From Nemertoderma westbladi (taxonomy: Eukaryota > Xenacoelomorpha > Nemertodermatida > Nemertodermatidae), in assembly GCA_032718475.1 (NCBI GenBank), contig JAUCBJ010004582.1, positions 1 to 53,557 of the forward strand: a stretch of DNA of 53,557 nucleotides, written 5' to 3'. This document shows positions 1-10,348 of this stretch, piece after piece (position 1 is the first letter of the stretch; each line of letters opens with the position of its first letter). The notes beneath the pieces were generated by a model. The model had not been told where the DNA came from. It worked only from the letters and a program-made list of their open reading frames with translations, and searched no databases. The position numbers and the translations under genes were made by a program.

Positions 1-442
1 TCGAAACCAGAACGCCAAAAAACCCCAATTGCGAAAAAAACAAGTTTCAAACAATCAATTTACAAAATTGACATATTTCAAAATTTGGTGCTGGCACCAA
101 AATTTGGCACCCGCCGTAAAAAACAAGTTTGAAATTTCTGAATCAATTTATATGAATTCCATCCAATTGCGAACACCAAAAAACCGGTGTAAATAAAAAA
201 TAGAGATGTTACAATTAGTATTTAATGAAATGTAATTTTCAAAAAACATCTCAAATAAAGTGCCAAAAGTAGGGTTAAACAATGGTGCTATAATTCGAAA
301 ATTACCCAATATTTTTAAAAACGGTTTTTACTACTAGGAAGACAATAGATTTTTAGCAAAAGTCATAAAATTTCAGATTCCCAACTGCGTTTGTTTCAGA
401 ATTATAATAAAAAAACCACGGGGGGGGTCATATTGACCCCCT
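1..442. other. Non-coding AT-rich DNA
   Basis: No gene seen. There is a near-perfect inverted repeat at 81-105 (AAATTTGGTGC, 2-base spacer, then the complement with one extra A). The stretch ends in a C-rich run (C15 at 443-457) just upstream of the open frame of LINE-A. Confidence 0.5.
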
Positions 443-572
443 CCCCCCCCCCCCCCCGGGTTTAATATGGTTAACGGCTATTAAAATCCTTATCTACATC
501 ACACAATTATACCTCACATCAGGCATAGATATATTAATTATAATAAGTCTCACAATTCGACAGGCCATTCTA

Positions 573-1640
573 ATGTCTGGCAATGTGCACCCAAATCCAG
601 GCCCACTAATACCACAAGGTCCCCTATGGACGAATATGTACCATATACCACAATATTTGAACAACAATACAGACCATATAAAATTAATTCACATAAACAC
701 CAGAAGCCATACAAAGCACTACAATGATCTCAGGGATCTCCTTCAGAACGACCAAGATTATAGGAATAGCACAATAATTGGCATATCAGAGACATGGCTA
801 AAGCGCAATATTTCATCACAATCTATAGGTCTGCCCGGTTACACTATTGTCAGGTCTGATCGTAAAAAGAAGAAAGGGGGAGGGCTAATGTACTACATCC
901 CGAGTAACACGAAATACAAATTAAGAAACGACATTAACACAAGCAATAGCACGAATAAACAATATGACTCACTATGGATTGAAACGTATGGCACTTTAGT
1001 AGGACTGTTCTACATACCACCAAAGGCTAATAACTTCTGGAGTGATATAACCGAGGAGCTCGAAAATGCAACAAACACATCCACCAACATTCTCCTTATG
1101 GGGGATTTCAATATCGATTATAAAGCTACGAAATCCTCTAATAAAAATAACACAGCAGCATATTACAAAAATACAAAATTTCAAGAAATACTGGCAACAT
1201 ATAACCTCATGACACTCAATACTGAACACCCAACAAGATATACACCAAAAAGTAGTTCTCTGATCGATCTATTCATCACATCAAATATAAACATAGCCAA
1301 AGAATGTAATACATTCCCATCAGATTTCTCTGATCACGAAATCATAGTATTAACCACACAGCTGAAAACCAATTCGAACACCACACAAACCAAAAAACAG
1401 AAGAAACCAGTAAATATCACATACCGAGACTACAAAAACTTAAATGAAAAATTATTCATAAGCGATGCAAGCAAAATTATATGGACAGAAGTATACCAAG
1501 AAACTGATGTCAATGTAGCATACAACCATTTTGAGGAGAAAATTGAACAATTATACAACAAACATATCCCCATAATAACAAAGAAATACAACAAAACCAA
1601 AGATAAAATAAAATGGCGCCGTGGTGGACACACGAAATAG
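573..1640 (+). pseudogene. LINE-A endonuclease domain (APE type), 5'-truncated and frameshifted at its end
   Basis: This encodes the apurinic-like endonuclease that nicks target DNA for target-primed reverse transcription. Visible motifs in order: IHINTRS (about residue 39), ISETWLK (about 70, catalytic Glu), RSDRKKKKGGGLMYYI (about 94), LIDLFITS and FSDHEIIV (catalytic His). MGDFNID near residue 175 is the Asp-Asn motif. The ORF begins MSGNVHPNPGP, which resembles a degenerate 2A-like oligopeptide (see findings); in-frame codons continue upstream with ATTCTA before the ATG, so this Met is probably internal. The frame ends at TAG 1638, while the homologous protein continues in another frame from about 1613. 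Family assignment is firm; it is a non-functional copy. Confidence 0.85.
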
Positions 1641-2137
1641 TATCATTAAACTTAGAAAAACAGAAAAAACGTATACTGTGGAGACATTCAAAAAAAGAAT
1701 CTGATTACAACGATTTTAAACTAACAAGAAATAAATTTAACACGCTAAACAAAAACCTAAAAAACCAATACGTGAAATCAAAATTTAATGACGCCAAAAA
1801 TTCAAAAGAGAAATGGACCGTCATAAATAAAATAACAAACAGGAACAAACAAGTGGAGGGGGGGATTATTGCATTATTCAACACTGTTACTAAGAAACTT
1901 ATATACGAATCAATTCCAATAGCCAACATATTGAACGACGCATACTTAGGATTGGGAAACTTTCCATCGCGAGGGACATATAAAAATTCAAAAAAAATAG
2001 CTAAATATAGTTTCAGTTTCACTAATATATCAAAATTAGAAATATATGAGATAATTACAAAAATTGATACAAGTAAGCCAAATGCCCATCCATATTTTCA
2101 CCGAAAACAATTAAGCTTATTGCCCCTATCATACTAA
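1613..2137 (+). pseudogene. LINE-A linker between endonuclease and RT
   Basis: This is the continuation of LINE-A after a frameshift near 1613-1640. It starts with PWWTHEI, the motif that usually follows the endonuclease in LINEs, then a Lys/Asn-rich helical stretch (KNLKNQYVKSKFNDAKNSK) and the EKWTVINKI motif typical of the region before RT. The frame drifts out after about 2110, where IAPIILTP-like coding appears in another frame. It is not a gene in its own right. Confidence 0.75.
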
Positions 2138-2221
2138 CTCCACTTACTCATACCACCATTAATCTATGTCTGACAAAAAGTATTTTCCCACACAAACTAA
2201 AGTCCACATATATTACACCAG

Positions 2222-2826
2222 TATTTTAAAAAGGTGATAGGGAAGACGCAACAAACTACAGACCAATATCAGTCACCACCATACTAAAACGAATCTTTGA
2301 AACAATTCTATACAAACAAATCATGAACTACCTAAATAAAAATAAAATATTACAAAATAAACAATTTGGTTTCAGAAAGGGATACAGTACAATGGATGCG
2401 GTCATTTACGCAACCGAATCATGGAGGTGGGAATTAGATAATAACAAGTATGAAGCAATTGGTGTGTTAGAATATCTGTGTTAGAACATATTCTCAGAGT
2501 GGTCTATTTGTAATAGGGGCATTCCACAGGGAACAAATTTGGGACCTATATTCTTCTTAATATACGTGAATGATATTCAGCCACAGCGATAAAGCTCCTT
2601 AATGAGCAAATATTAAACATTGAAAATATATTAGGATCACAATGCATGCAAATAAACACAAACAAAACAGAACTTATGCTCTTATCACCTACAAAAAGAA
2701 CCTCAGAAACAAACAATTATAGTCTCACATTACATAATAAGATTATTGCGCAATCGTCGGAAATTACATAGTTAGGAATTATAATCAACAATAATCTAAC
2801 ATGGGAAAACCAAATCGATGCCACAT
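2222..2826 (+). pseudogene. LINE-A reverse transcriptase core, internally deleted
   Basis: Recognisable RT pieces are KGDREDATNYRPISVTTILK (2233 onward, preceded by an in-frame TAA), QFGFRKGYSTMDAVI, then GIPQGTNLGPIFFLIYVNDI (about 2519-2578) and KTELMLLS. The segment that should carry the first catalytic Asp (AFD-type motif) is missing between about 2480 and 2510. The segment with the (F/Y)ADD box is missing right after NDI. Both catalytic motifs are therefore deleted, so no RT activity is possible. Stops at 2227, about 2481 and 2590 add to the decay. Confidence 0.8.
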
Positions 2827-2834
2827 CACACAAA

Positions 2835-3413
2835 ATGTCAGCAGCAACATCCGGGATACGCCAAATTAAGGGTCAGCTTCCCACATCAACAAAATTGATG
2901 CTCTACAAGACATTGGTCATGCCTTACCACAATTACTGCAGTGCACTATTTACACCCTTTCATGACAAACACGGATACAAAGGAAAATTATACAAAATGG
3001 ACAAAATACAGAACTATGCCCTGCGATTAGTTTATAACAAAAAGATACGAGACATGACAGGTACTCAACTTAGAAAATTAGCCAAATTGCCACACTTGAA
3101 TGCACTACGTGAATACCACGCACTCAAATACCTCTACAAATATGTTACAAATCAAATCGCGCCATTCCAAAACCTAAAACTACCATTCCTTTCACAATTA
3201 CTAAATAATAATAAATTACTAATTGTACGCACAAACACAATCAAGATACCAAAGACAAATAACAAGTATGGTACATACTCATTCTTTGTCGCCTGCAGTC
3301 GCACATGGAATAGATTAAGAAAAGTCGTACGTGATAAAATTCGCAATAATAACTTCATCCCACAATTCAAGAAACATTTCATGGAACAATACGACAGGTC
3401 AGCCATCACCTAG
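2835..3413 (+). pseudogene. LINE-A RT thumb and C-terminal region
   Basis: This is the C-terminal part of the LINE-A polyprotein: helical thumb region (LMLYKTLVMPYHNYCSALF), then KIQNYALRLVYNKKIRDM and HALKYLYKYVTN, ending with the ARTWNRL-like box (CSRTWNRLRKVVRDKI) and KKHFMEQY near the stop TAG at 3411. It is the longest undamaged stretch of the element. The start at 2835 is only the first ATG after the damage; the protein frame begins further upstream in LTWENQIDATSHK. Confidence 0.8.
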
Positions 3414-3811
3414 CAACAAAAAATAACTCAAATATATTATAAAATCACACATTACACATTATTATATTGCGCTCTCCGTCGTCAGATACGCCTACAATTG
3501 TGCTAGTACTTAGTTTCGTCTATGTTTGTATGGTTTGAGTTTGTATGTAGTGTGTACTGTATGTATGAATGGAAATCTTACCGTAGGTAGGCACATCTGT
3601 GTGATGAACACTTACCCTCTCCTGTATGTATTCTATCTGTATGTATGTCTAGGCCTGGTTTTAACCACTAACTTTAATGTATATTAAACTTATACTGTAT
3701 AAATAGCATATTAGTCATTATTACATTATACATTTGTTCTAAACATTTGAGCCCGTCGACTTTGGCCTTTTTAATTATCAGTTACGGTGTATTTAGTATA
3801 CTAATAACTGC

Positions 3812-3835
3812 CTTCAGTCAGCTTGCTGACTGAAG
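3812..3835 (+). other. Perfect stem-loop in the LINE-A 3' UTR
   Basis: An 11-bp perfect stem (CTTCAGTCAGC and its reverse complement) with a TT loop sits 26 bases before the end of LINE-A, next to the AT-rich tail. Conserved 3' hairpins are used by some LINE RTs to select template RNA, so that role is possible here but inferred. Confidence 0.75.
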
Positions 3836-3862
3836 TTTTAAGGCTAATAAATTGAATTGAAA

Positions 3863-4556
3863 CTTATGCACAAATTGCCTAGGTTCAGGACATAAGGTGG
3901 ACAAGTGTAACAGCATATGGAGGTGTAAGGCCCAAAAGTGTGGTAAGAAGCACAGCACATTACTGCATTGGGCATTGATTCCAGTAGTCGGGCGTATAGT
4001 TGAGCAGAGGGCAGTGAGTCAGGCTGGAGTTGCTCCGCGTGAGAGAAACACTGAGTTGGGAGTAGTATCGGTACAGCCGGTGGGTGGATCAGAGAAGGTA
4101 GGGTGAGTCGAGCAGTATTGAGTTCGTGGCTGAGTGACGTGGCCCGAGAGGTAGTATTATTACGAGTTGTGGCAGTGCGGATGTATGGTGTAGACGGCCA
4201 AGTTGAGGATACATACGCAGTGTTGGACCCATGTAGTGAGTTGACTCTGGTAGAGCATGGGTTGGCAGAGCGATAAGGTTTATGTGGACCAACTGAGGAG
4301 CTGACGATTGGGTCGGTGGAACATGACGGGAGTGCTAGGCCCGCCATGTTGGTGTCATTCTCAGTTGGGGTGTGTAATGGGTCGAAGGGGTCTACCAGGT
4401 GGACAAGGCGTGGACTATCCCGAAAATTAATGTCATCCCTGAGGTTGAGCATGGCGAGTGTGAAGGAGAGGTATCCGTATTTAGTGGATCTGCCGTTGCC
4501 CGAGAAGATCGACTATTTGAAAGTGACAGTTCTGTTGGGAGCAAGGTTCCCAGCGG
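3863..4556 (+). pseudogene. BEL/Pao gag zinc knuckles plus protease fragment
   Basis: The fragment opens with a BEL-type knuckle pair: CTNCLGSGHKVDKC, then WRCKAQKCGKKHSTLLH (3866-3967). The protease follows, with RVVAVRMYGVDGQ and a catalytic-region stretch reading VLDPCSELTLVE (about 4160-4262), where DSG or DTG would be expected, so the active site looks mutated. WTIPKINVIP and, in another frame, KERYPYLVDLPLPE continue the domain to about 4545. Frameshifts lie near 4085-4110 and 4440, with a stop at 4274. It begins directly at the end of LINE-A, so LINE-A probably inserted into or joined a BEL copy. No LTR is visible for it. Confidence 0.75.
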
Positions 4557-4580
4557 AATCCCAACACGCGGAACAACTAC

Positions 4581-5330
4581 CTACCTCTTCATGTGGTGCA
4601 GTGGTCCTGTGTTCTCTACCAATCCCAACCCGTCTGGCCCTGTCATGGCCATGTAGACAGCTTGCATGTCCCGGAGGTTGGGGGTCTCCGGTCTGACGAT
4701 CCTCTCCGCACCGTCGCGGATCGCTGATCCCACCTTCACTGTTGTCTTCTCTCTTACTAGGTCTTGTACCGCCCTTGGCAACCGGTTTAACTTCGGCCCA
4801 CACTTCTTGCCTTACGTTCCTAAATCGAATAGGAATATGTCTCCATTTGGCGCAGCCAAATGCAGTAGTATGGTTCTGGCCGACCCCGCCGACCCTCTTC
4901 TCGAACCCTCTTCGTCCTCCAGAGTCCCCTCGTCGTCTAGGACCATGTATCCTCCCCTGTTTACGGACTCTACGAACCTCCTCCAGTCCTTTCTCGGTGG
5001 TTCTCTTGGATACTTCGGTATCCCGAACTTCGCTTCGTCTCCTTTCACTATGTAGTGGAAATGCTCGAGGATCGCGTTGTCCAGCGACGGTGTCCCATAG
5101 GTCCCGACCAGTCGCCTCTCGTGCAACTCCCTGAAGTGGTCCTGCAGGGCTTGTGCTTTGTGACCCTTCGCTAGCGGTTCGTAGTATCCCCTCGTCTTCT
5201 CCTCCGGATGCCTTTGCGTGAAGTCCACTAGTATCTCTTTTCTACTCCTCTCCATCTTTCTCTTCTTAACAAGTCTCTCCGCCATTACGAACTCCCACGC
5301 TCGCTCACCTGCTTGGTGGTGCCTTGCCAA
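4581..5330 (-). pseudogene. Unidentified coding fragment, probably retroelement-derived
   Basis: Two adjoining minus-strand frames look coding: 5330-4812 (172 aa) and 4781-4581 (66 aa), linked by a probable frameshift near 4800. The first is rich in charged residues, with RLVKKRKMERSRKEILVDF near the start, KFGIPKYPREPPRKDWRRF near residue 110 and an acidic stretch near 140. The second contains VQDLVREKTTVKVG and AVYMAMTGPDG. I recognise no domain. Relatively high GC and the position against a BEL fragment suggest a gag-like retroelement piece, but a host exon is not excluded. It abuts the plus-strand BEL fragment tail to tail. Confidence 0.4.
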
Positions 5331-5339
5331 GGCTCAAGT

Positions 5340-6440
5340 AGATGAGTGACATTTACTAAGATGGTCTGTGTTGGTTCAGTAATGGCCATCTCTCTCAAAT
5401 CCTATGTTTGTAGTATATTTTTACCTATACGCCCCCCAAAGTGCCAATTTTCCTAAATCCCCTAAATTTGTCAGTTACTTTTATTATGTTCTAGAATTTT
5501 TCACTTACTGTAACCATAATTCGTTGGATTTTATTTGTAATACTATTTTAATTTTTTATTAATATGCTATTATCGCTTATAGTGGGTTATTTTTACTTAG
5601 ATAACCCCTATAGTTTGTATACAGGGTAGACTAGCTATTTCCTACTGTGCTAGTCTGTACCAGGTAGCCTCCTGGCCCTGTATCAAACATCCTAACTTAC
5701 TCTATGGCCCGTGCAGTACAGTAGTCTGTCTCGTGCGGCCTACACGGTCTATCCTGCTGTACCCATGTGCCCCCCTCTCACTTTCGTGGCGCTTTCTGTG
5801 CCCACAACCTCTACGGTACTACGTACCCTACTACACTACTCTTATGATATATTTATATCATACTCTTTACTCTCTTGCTACTAACTCTTACTAACTCTAC
5901 TAACTCTGCTTCTAACTCTATCGGTACTACGTACCCTGCCACTACTCTCGTGGTATGTTTATATACCGCACTCCCTATACTTCTAACTTCTACCAGCGGT
6001 ACTATGTACCGTGCCACTACTCTTCGTGGTATGTTTATATACCACACTCCCTGTACTTCTATCTGCCTACTAACGGTACTATGTACCCTACTACTCTCGT
6101 GGTACGTTAATGTACCACACTCCCTATACTTCTGCCTACGGTACTATGTACCCTACTACTCTCGTGGTACGCCTATGTACCACACTCCCTATACTTCTGC
6201 CTACGGTACTATGTACCCTACTACTCTCGTGGTACGTCAATGTACCACTCTCCCTATACTTCTGCCTACGGTACTATGTACCCTACTACTCTCGTGGTAT
6301 GCCAATGTACCACACTCCCTAACTTCTGCCTACTTACTTCTCACTACGTACTATCGTCGCTGGATATACTGCAGTACTGCAGTATGCAACTATAGCTCAG
6401 TAGTAGTTAGATAGGCCTACCCTAATCAACTGACCCATAC
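5340..6440. other. Non-coding pyrimidine-rich stretch with tandem repeats
   Basis: No gene seen. 5400-5830 is unstructured; 5870-6335 is repetitive (see the 65-bp repeat). The long frame here is a product of the repeat. If 4581-5330 is a reversed gag piece, this could be the leader or LTR of the same element, but no LTR pair is visible. Confidence 0.4.
5925..6335. repeat. 65-bp tandem repeat with an inverted repeat in each unit
   Basis: The unit starts GGTACTATGTACCCTACTAC at 6075, 6140, 6205 and 6270, giving a 65-bp period, with more diverged units upstream from about 5925. Each unit contains GTGGTAC followed by GTACCAC a few bases later, so each could form a small hairpin. Variation between units is low. 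Confidence 0.85.
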
Positions 6441-6483
6441 ATCAGACTTTAGACCTTAAGACTTTAAACCAGTTACTATACCG

Positions 6484-7345
6484 GTGCTACGCTTACCGAA
6501 CGCATACCCTATTATGTCTGTCGCATGGAAAGACGTCGGACCAACTCTGATGGAAACGTTAGAACAAATAAAAAAAGATACTGCCTTGATCCCGATAATC
6601 GTGCAACAATTAGTTGAAACACGCACCGAAAACCACCAGCTTAAACTTGGAAACGACTCCCTTATGCAATACATCCGACGCTACAATGTACTTATTCATG
6701 CGGTTCCGGAATCAATAACTGTAGAAGAAGAAAGAGGCAAAGTTCAGAAAGTTGTGGAACAACTAGGTATAACATTCGAAAGCGTAGATGTATTCCACAG
6801 CTTAGGACCGAAACCGAGTAGGCCTATATCAAACGATTCGGATGGGACTGCAGTAGGCCAGTCATCAGAATTAAAGGCCAAACTACGTCCAATTCTGATC
6901 AAATTCTTAGGTCATCGCCACCGCCTGTCCGCTTTAATGAACCAACGCAAAATTGAGCCCGCTTACGTGTCTGACCACCTAACACCACGACGTGCCACTA
7001 TCTTACGCCAACTAAGAGAGTATAAAAAGAAAAATCCAGGATCCTATACACGCAGCCTATTCCCGTAATGGCAAAGTCTATATGAAGAAGACAGAATCTT
7101 CTCGACCGCTGCACGTAGTCGACGAGAATACTGCCAATTCCATAGTTGGCGTCGCACCCAAACCAAGTATAGAGCAGTCTATCCTCGATCTTCTCCACCA
7201 ACCAGTTGATCCGAATACCTACCATCAAGTATCAGAAAGAAGAACCAGTCGTCGGAATGCGAACGTACGTTCCGGCTCGCAATCAATGGCGGATACTTCG
7301 AATAGTAACGGCGCTGTCAACAACCGATATAACTACTTATCATCC
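6484..7345 (+). pseudogene. LINE ORF1p-like protein (coiled coil plus RRM-like region), frameshifted
   Basis: The reading frame 6484-7068 has a predicted helical N-terminal part (TLMETLEQIKKDTALIPI, then a NHQLKLGNDSLMQYI heptad-like stretch), then RRYNVLIHAVPES, VDVFHSLGPK and LRPILIKFLGHRHRLSAL. This is the pattern of the nucleic-acid-binding ORF1p of many LINEs (Transposase_22-like). A one-base slip near 7045 moves the C-terminal part to another frame, read as YSRNGKVYMKKTESSRPL and onward to a stop at 7346. It would coat LINE RNA. No matching ORF2 follows directly; LINE-B begins about 0.85 kb later and may or may not be its partner. Confidence 0.65.
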
Positions 7346-7349
7346 TAGT

Positions 7350-8192
7350 ATGGGGTTTGGCTCGCCATACCCATGTTATCTGTATGAACCCACCCAGTTA
7401 CCCTCAAACCGGGTCACCCTGGTCAATGGTTCTGACCCGTTTTCTTAAAACCTGTAACGAGGAATTATTGGTGATGGTCATTCTGTTTATTAGCCCATTT
7501 CTTTCTTGAGATCGACCACTTAAAGCTTAGCTTAATTTTTCAAAATATTGATACATATAATAACTCTAGACGATTTTTTTTTCTTTTTGCAAGTATGTCG
7601 TTGAAATATGTTTTCTTTTTATCTTATATTTCAGACTTTTTTCAATGCCCGTCACTAGTTGGTATGTAATTGGCTGTCTCACTATATAGTCTCATAAACT
7701 TAAAATGGATATTCAATTCTATCTACTTCAACTGGATCCGCAGTTTTACAAAAAAAAATTTCGTTTTCTTTTTTGAAAGTATATATAATAATTCATTGAG
7801 ATACGTTATTTTGTTTATCTTATCCCTCAGTTTCTTTTTTCAAAATATGACATATATATTATTGGTATAGAAACTTAAAACTAGATACTCAAATCCATTC
7901 TAATTTAGATCCACAGTTTCCTTTCCTTTCGCAAGTATATAATTTATTCATTGAGTTATGTTTTTTGGTTATCCTATCCTTCATATGGAATCACCCATAT
8001 ATTTTCCAAAATATGATATATATTACTGGTATATGTAATTGGCACTTTCCAAAATATGATATATTATTTGTTCTTTAGGTAAAAAAAATATTACTTATTC
8101 AATATTGGGTTTTTTAGTTTTTTACCCTTTCAAATATATATGGGTACAGTTTAAACTCTATCTATTATTATAGCTATAAATTTGTATATTAT
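7350..8192. repeat. AT-rich stretch with imperfect tandem repeat, about 170-bp period
   Basis: No gene. Similar blocks recur near 7600, 7760 and 7925, each with a TTTGAAAGTATATA- or TTCGCAAGTATATA-like core followed by TTCATTGAG, a T-rich run and a TTATC-type end. GGATCCGCAGTTTTAC (7735) and AGATCCACAGTTTCC (7907) are 172 bases apart. This may be the 5' UTR of LINE-B, since tandem 5' repeats are common in LINEs; that link is inference. Confidence 0.55.
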
Positions 8193-8552
8193 ATGTCCCC
8201 TCCCGTTCCACCTTCTTGTTCATTCTGTTTCTCAGTAGTATCCCCGTCTGATTTATTGCTAAATTGCTCAATTTGTAAAAACACTTTCCACTTCCCGTGC
8301 GGGACCTGTCTTGATTTATCTGATCTCTCCATATCGAAATCTGACCTCTCCATCACAACCTATTGTATTCACTGCTACTCTGATTCATTTCCCTTTGCTA
8401 ACACACTTTCCTCTGATACTGATATATTCCCATCTAATGACGACAACAATAATGACAATACCGACTTCACAGATTCAAATAACCGTTTTCATTCGATTGA
8501 CCCAGACAGTAATTTACTTTCCACAATTAACAGCTCTGACTACTATAATTAA
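8193..8552 (+). pseudogene. LINE-B N-terminal PHD-like zinc finger
   Basis: The 119-residue frame has paired Cys/His ligands in PHD-like spacing: CSFC, CSIC, HFPC, then CIHC at about residues 9 to 60, followed by a long Ser/Asp/Asn-rich low-complexity tail. Such fingers precede or accompany the nuclease in several invertebrate LINEs. After the TAA at 8550, similar coding (DSFNTLVDQQ) continues in the same frame and the endonuclease starts within 60 bases, so the finger may once have been fused to the EN-RT protein rather than being a separate ORF1. Confidence 0.6.
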
Positions 8553-8608
8553 GACTCATTCAATACCCTAGTAGACCAACAGACCAGTAACAAGAAGCAA
8601 CTATCCGT

Positions 8609-8681
8609 GCACTGTTAACCAACTGCAGAAGTCTCCGGAAAAACTTTCAGGATACAACAACTCATTTAGATTTACTTAACT
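8609..8681 (+). pseudogene. LINE-B endonuclease, part 1
   Basis: The short segment reads ALLTNCRSLRKNFQDTTTHL, where NCRSL is the first endonuclease motif (catalytic Asn). It is cut at about 8681 by an inserted repeat and resumes at 9750 with FDILTFTETFL. The two parts are one frame apart, implying a small indel at the insertion. Confidence 0.75.
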
Positions 8682-9744
8682 AGAAAGCCAGCAAGCTGGC
8701 TGGAAGGAGCCCGGGGGAAAAATCCTAGCCAAGACTATTACAAAGAACTATGTCAGTCAGCAGTAAGTAAACTAAAATTGTCTAAACTGCAAGGCGTGAG
8801 GCTAGCTGACTTTGTGGCTCGCCCCACATAATAAAAAATGCAACTTAGCTACCACTAACAAAAATATAATATGAAGCAAATAATTTCATTATCAAGAACG
8901 TTTACAAGATATAAGATGCGATTACCGAATATTTATAAAAAATGCCCATGATGCACAACCAGATAAATAACAACGAATAGAGCCAAATAACAAATTTAGT
9001 TTCCTTCTATAGGTATTACCCCGTCGTCAAGCGGAATATCTCTTCCCAGTGAATTCTATGTGAATATGTAATATAGGTACTCCTTAGGCGGTAGGCCAGA
9101 GCGGGCTCCTTAAATACATGCAACTACTGTATTATAGTGTAGGTCAACTATAAAACATTTTGCAATCCACAGTGAGTATCGACTGCAATAGGACACAACA
9201 CACTGCTTTGTGTAACTAAAATTCATTCTCCTGATCCACCCCCTAACATAGCAGAGTGAGTAACCTTATTGTAGATATACCCTTAGGAAGCACTGGGAGA
9301 GCAATCAGCTTATGGGGTAATACATTAGAAACCAACAGCTTATGTGTGAGTAAACATTGCCTTTCCTTATAGCCTACTAGTAAAACTTGGCAACCAACAC
9401 GTTTTTCTATGACTGTGTATAACATATTAAGCCATATTTCATCATGAACACCAGCTGTTATTTTACCATTGCTTTTAATTTCGCGACAAAACAATGTCAA
9501 AAAACTAAATATATCGAATACCACACATAGAATCGATCTGAAATTTTGTAACGCGATTATGAACCACCAAAGCAATGTACTTGCAAAATTTCATCAAAAT
9601 CGCCAGGCAGGAAGTGCCTTAACCTAGATAATTATCAGTCAGTATGTCAGTCAGTCAGTCAGTGTAATGTATCCTGAGATTTTTACAGAAAGTATCCCTG
9701 AGATTCTTACAGTAAGTATCCCGCTGTCAAGCGGGCTCCTAATA
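8682..9744. mobile_element. Non-autonomous insert 1 in the LINE-B endonuclease
   Basis: The insert interrupts the endonuclease and is flanked by AAC on both sides (8679-8681 and 9745-9747). The left end carries the palindrome AGCCAGC-AA-GCTGGCT (8687-8702) and AGGAGCCCG (8706-8714). The right end carries CCCGCT-GTCA-AGCGGG (9720-9735) and the complement CGGGCTCCT (9732-9740). 8802-8830 ends in GTGGCTCGCCCCAC, the same terminus as insert 2, so this insert may be composite. (GTCA)n repeats lie at 9636-9662. No transposase is seen. Class is unresolved: Helitron-like or MITE-like are both possible. Confidence 0.55.
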
Positions 9745-9749
9745 AACAG

Positions 9750-10112
9750 TTTGACATATTAACTTTTACAGAGACATTTCTTACTGACGAAACAGACCTC
9801 TCTTTAACTAAACTTGACGGATACAGTGGACCTCTCACAAATAATAGACTATACGGGAAATTGGACAGGGGCGGAACCGCAATCTATATCAAAGACGGAC
9901 TACAATATTCTATACAGACAAAATTTAATTTGGATGGATGTGAATCTTCTTGGGTACTACTGAAACCAGGCGGAGTAAACAACACTAACAGAAAACCATT
10001 ACTCATAGGAACAATTTACCGACCAGATACTTGCCCAGAAGTTAAATTCTTAGACGAATTAAACCGCAATCTTAACATTATTTCTGATCTTAAATACGAT
10101 ACAATTATTACA
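9750..10112 (+). pseudogene. LINE-B endonuclease, part 2
   Basis: Visible motifs: TFTETFLTDE (catalytic Glu), GYSGPLTNNR, GGTAIYIKDGL, CESSWVLL and LLIGTIYRP, then FLDELNRNL and KYDTII. These are the second and third blocks of APE endonucleases. The segment is cut at about 10112 by insert 2 immediately before the GD(I/F)N motif, which reappears at 11360. Confidence 0.8.
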
Positions 10113-10288
10113 CGTTCGTGGGGCCTTCGCGCAACACGAGGCCCAGTTATGAGATACAAATTAATATCGAGCGACTGTATCACAAAATCAGTATTTAACT
10201 TTATAAATTAGTAAAATTTAGAAATTTAACCACACCGCCAATCAATCAAAAAAAGAGGGACAGTACGTGTTCAGCCCTTTAAATCTGC

Positions 10289-10348
10289 ACCCCCACCCCA
10301 CCCCACCCCACCCCACCCCACCCCACCCCACCCCCCCCCCCCCACCCT
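10289..10348. repeat. (CCCCA)n microsatellite running into C13
   Basis: About eight CCCCA units are followed by a run of 13 C at 10331-10343. The minus strand is G-rich and could form quadruplexes. It lies inside insert 2. Confidence 0.95.

Larger units (their letters stand above)
462..3861 (+). mobile_element. LINE-A: degenerate APE-type non-LTR retrotransposon
   Basis: The parts run in LINE order on one strand: endonuclease (573-1640), linker with PWWT motif (1613-2137), damaged reverse transcriptase (2222-2826), RT C-terminal region (2835-3413), 3' UTR, stem-loop (3812-3835) and a short tail AATAAATTGAATTGAA ending near 3861. Frameshifts, stops and two deletions make it inactive. The frame of the endonuclease stays open upstream of 573 back to about 462, so the real start was further 5' and is lost or hidden by the C tract. 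The AT-rich tail suggests the CR1/Daphne-like group; this is inference from the tail and the RT C-terminal region. The exact 5' edge is unknown. Confidence 0.85.

Noticed and set aside
9636-9740. Short regularly spaced repeats that could suggest a CRISPR array
   Set aside because: Simple GTCA microsatellite in an animal transposon insert; no spacers.
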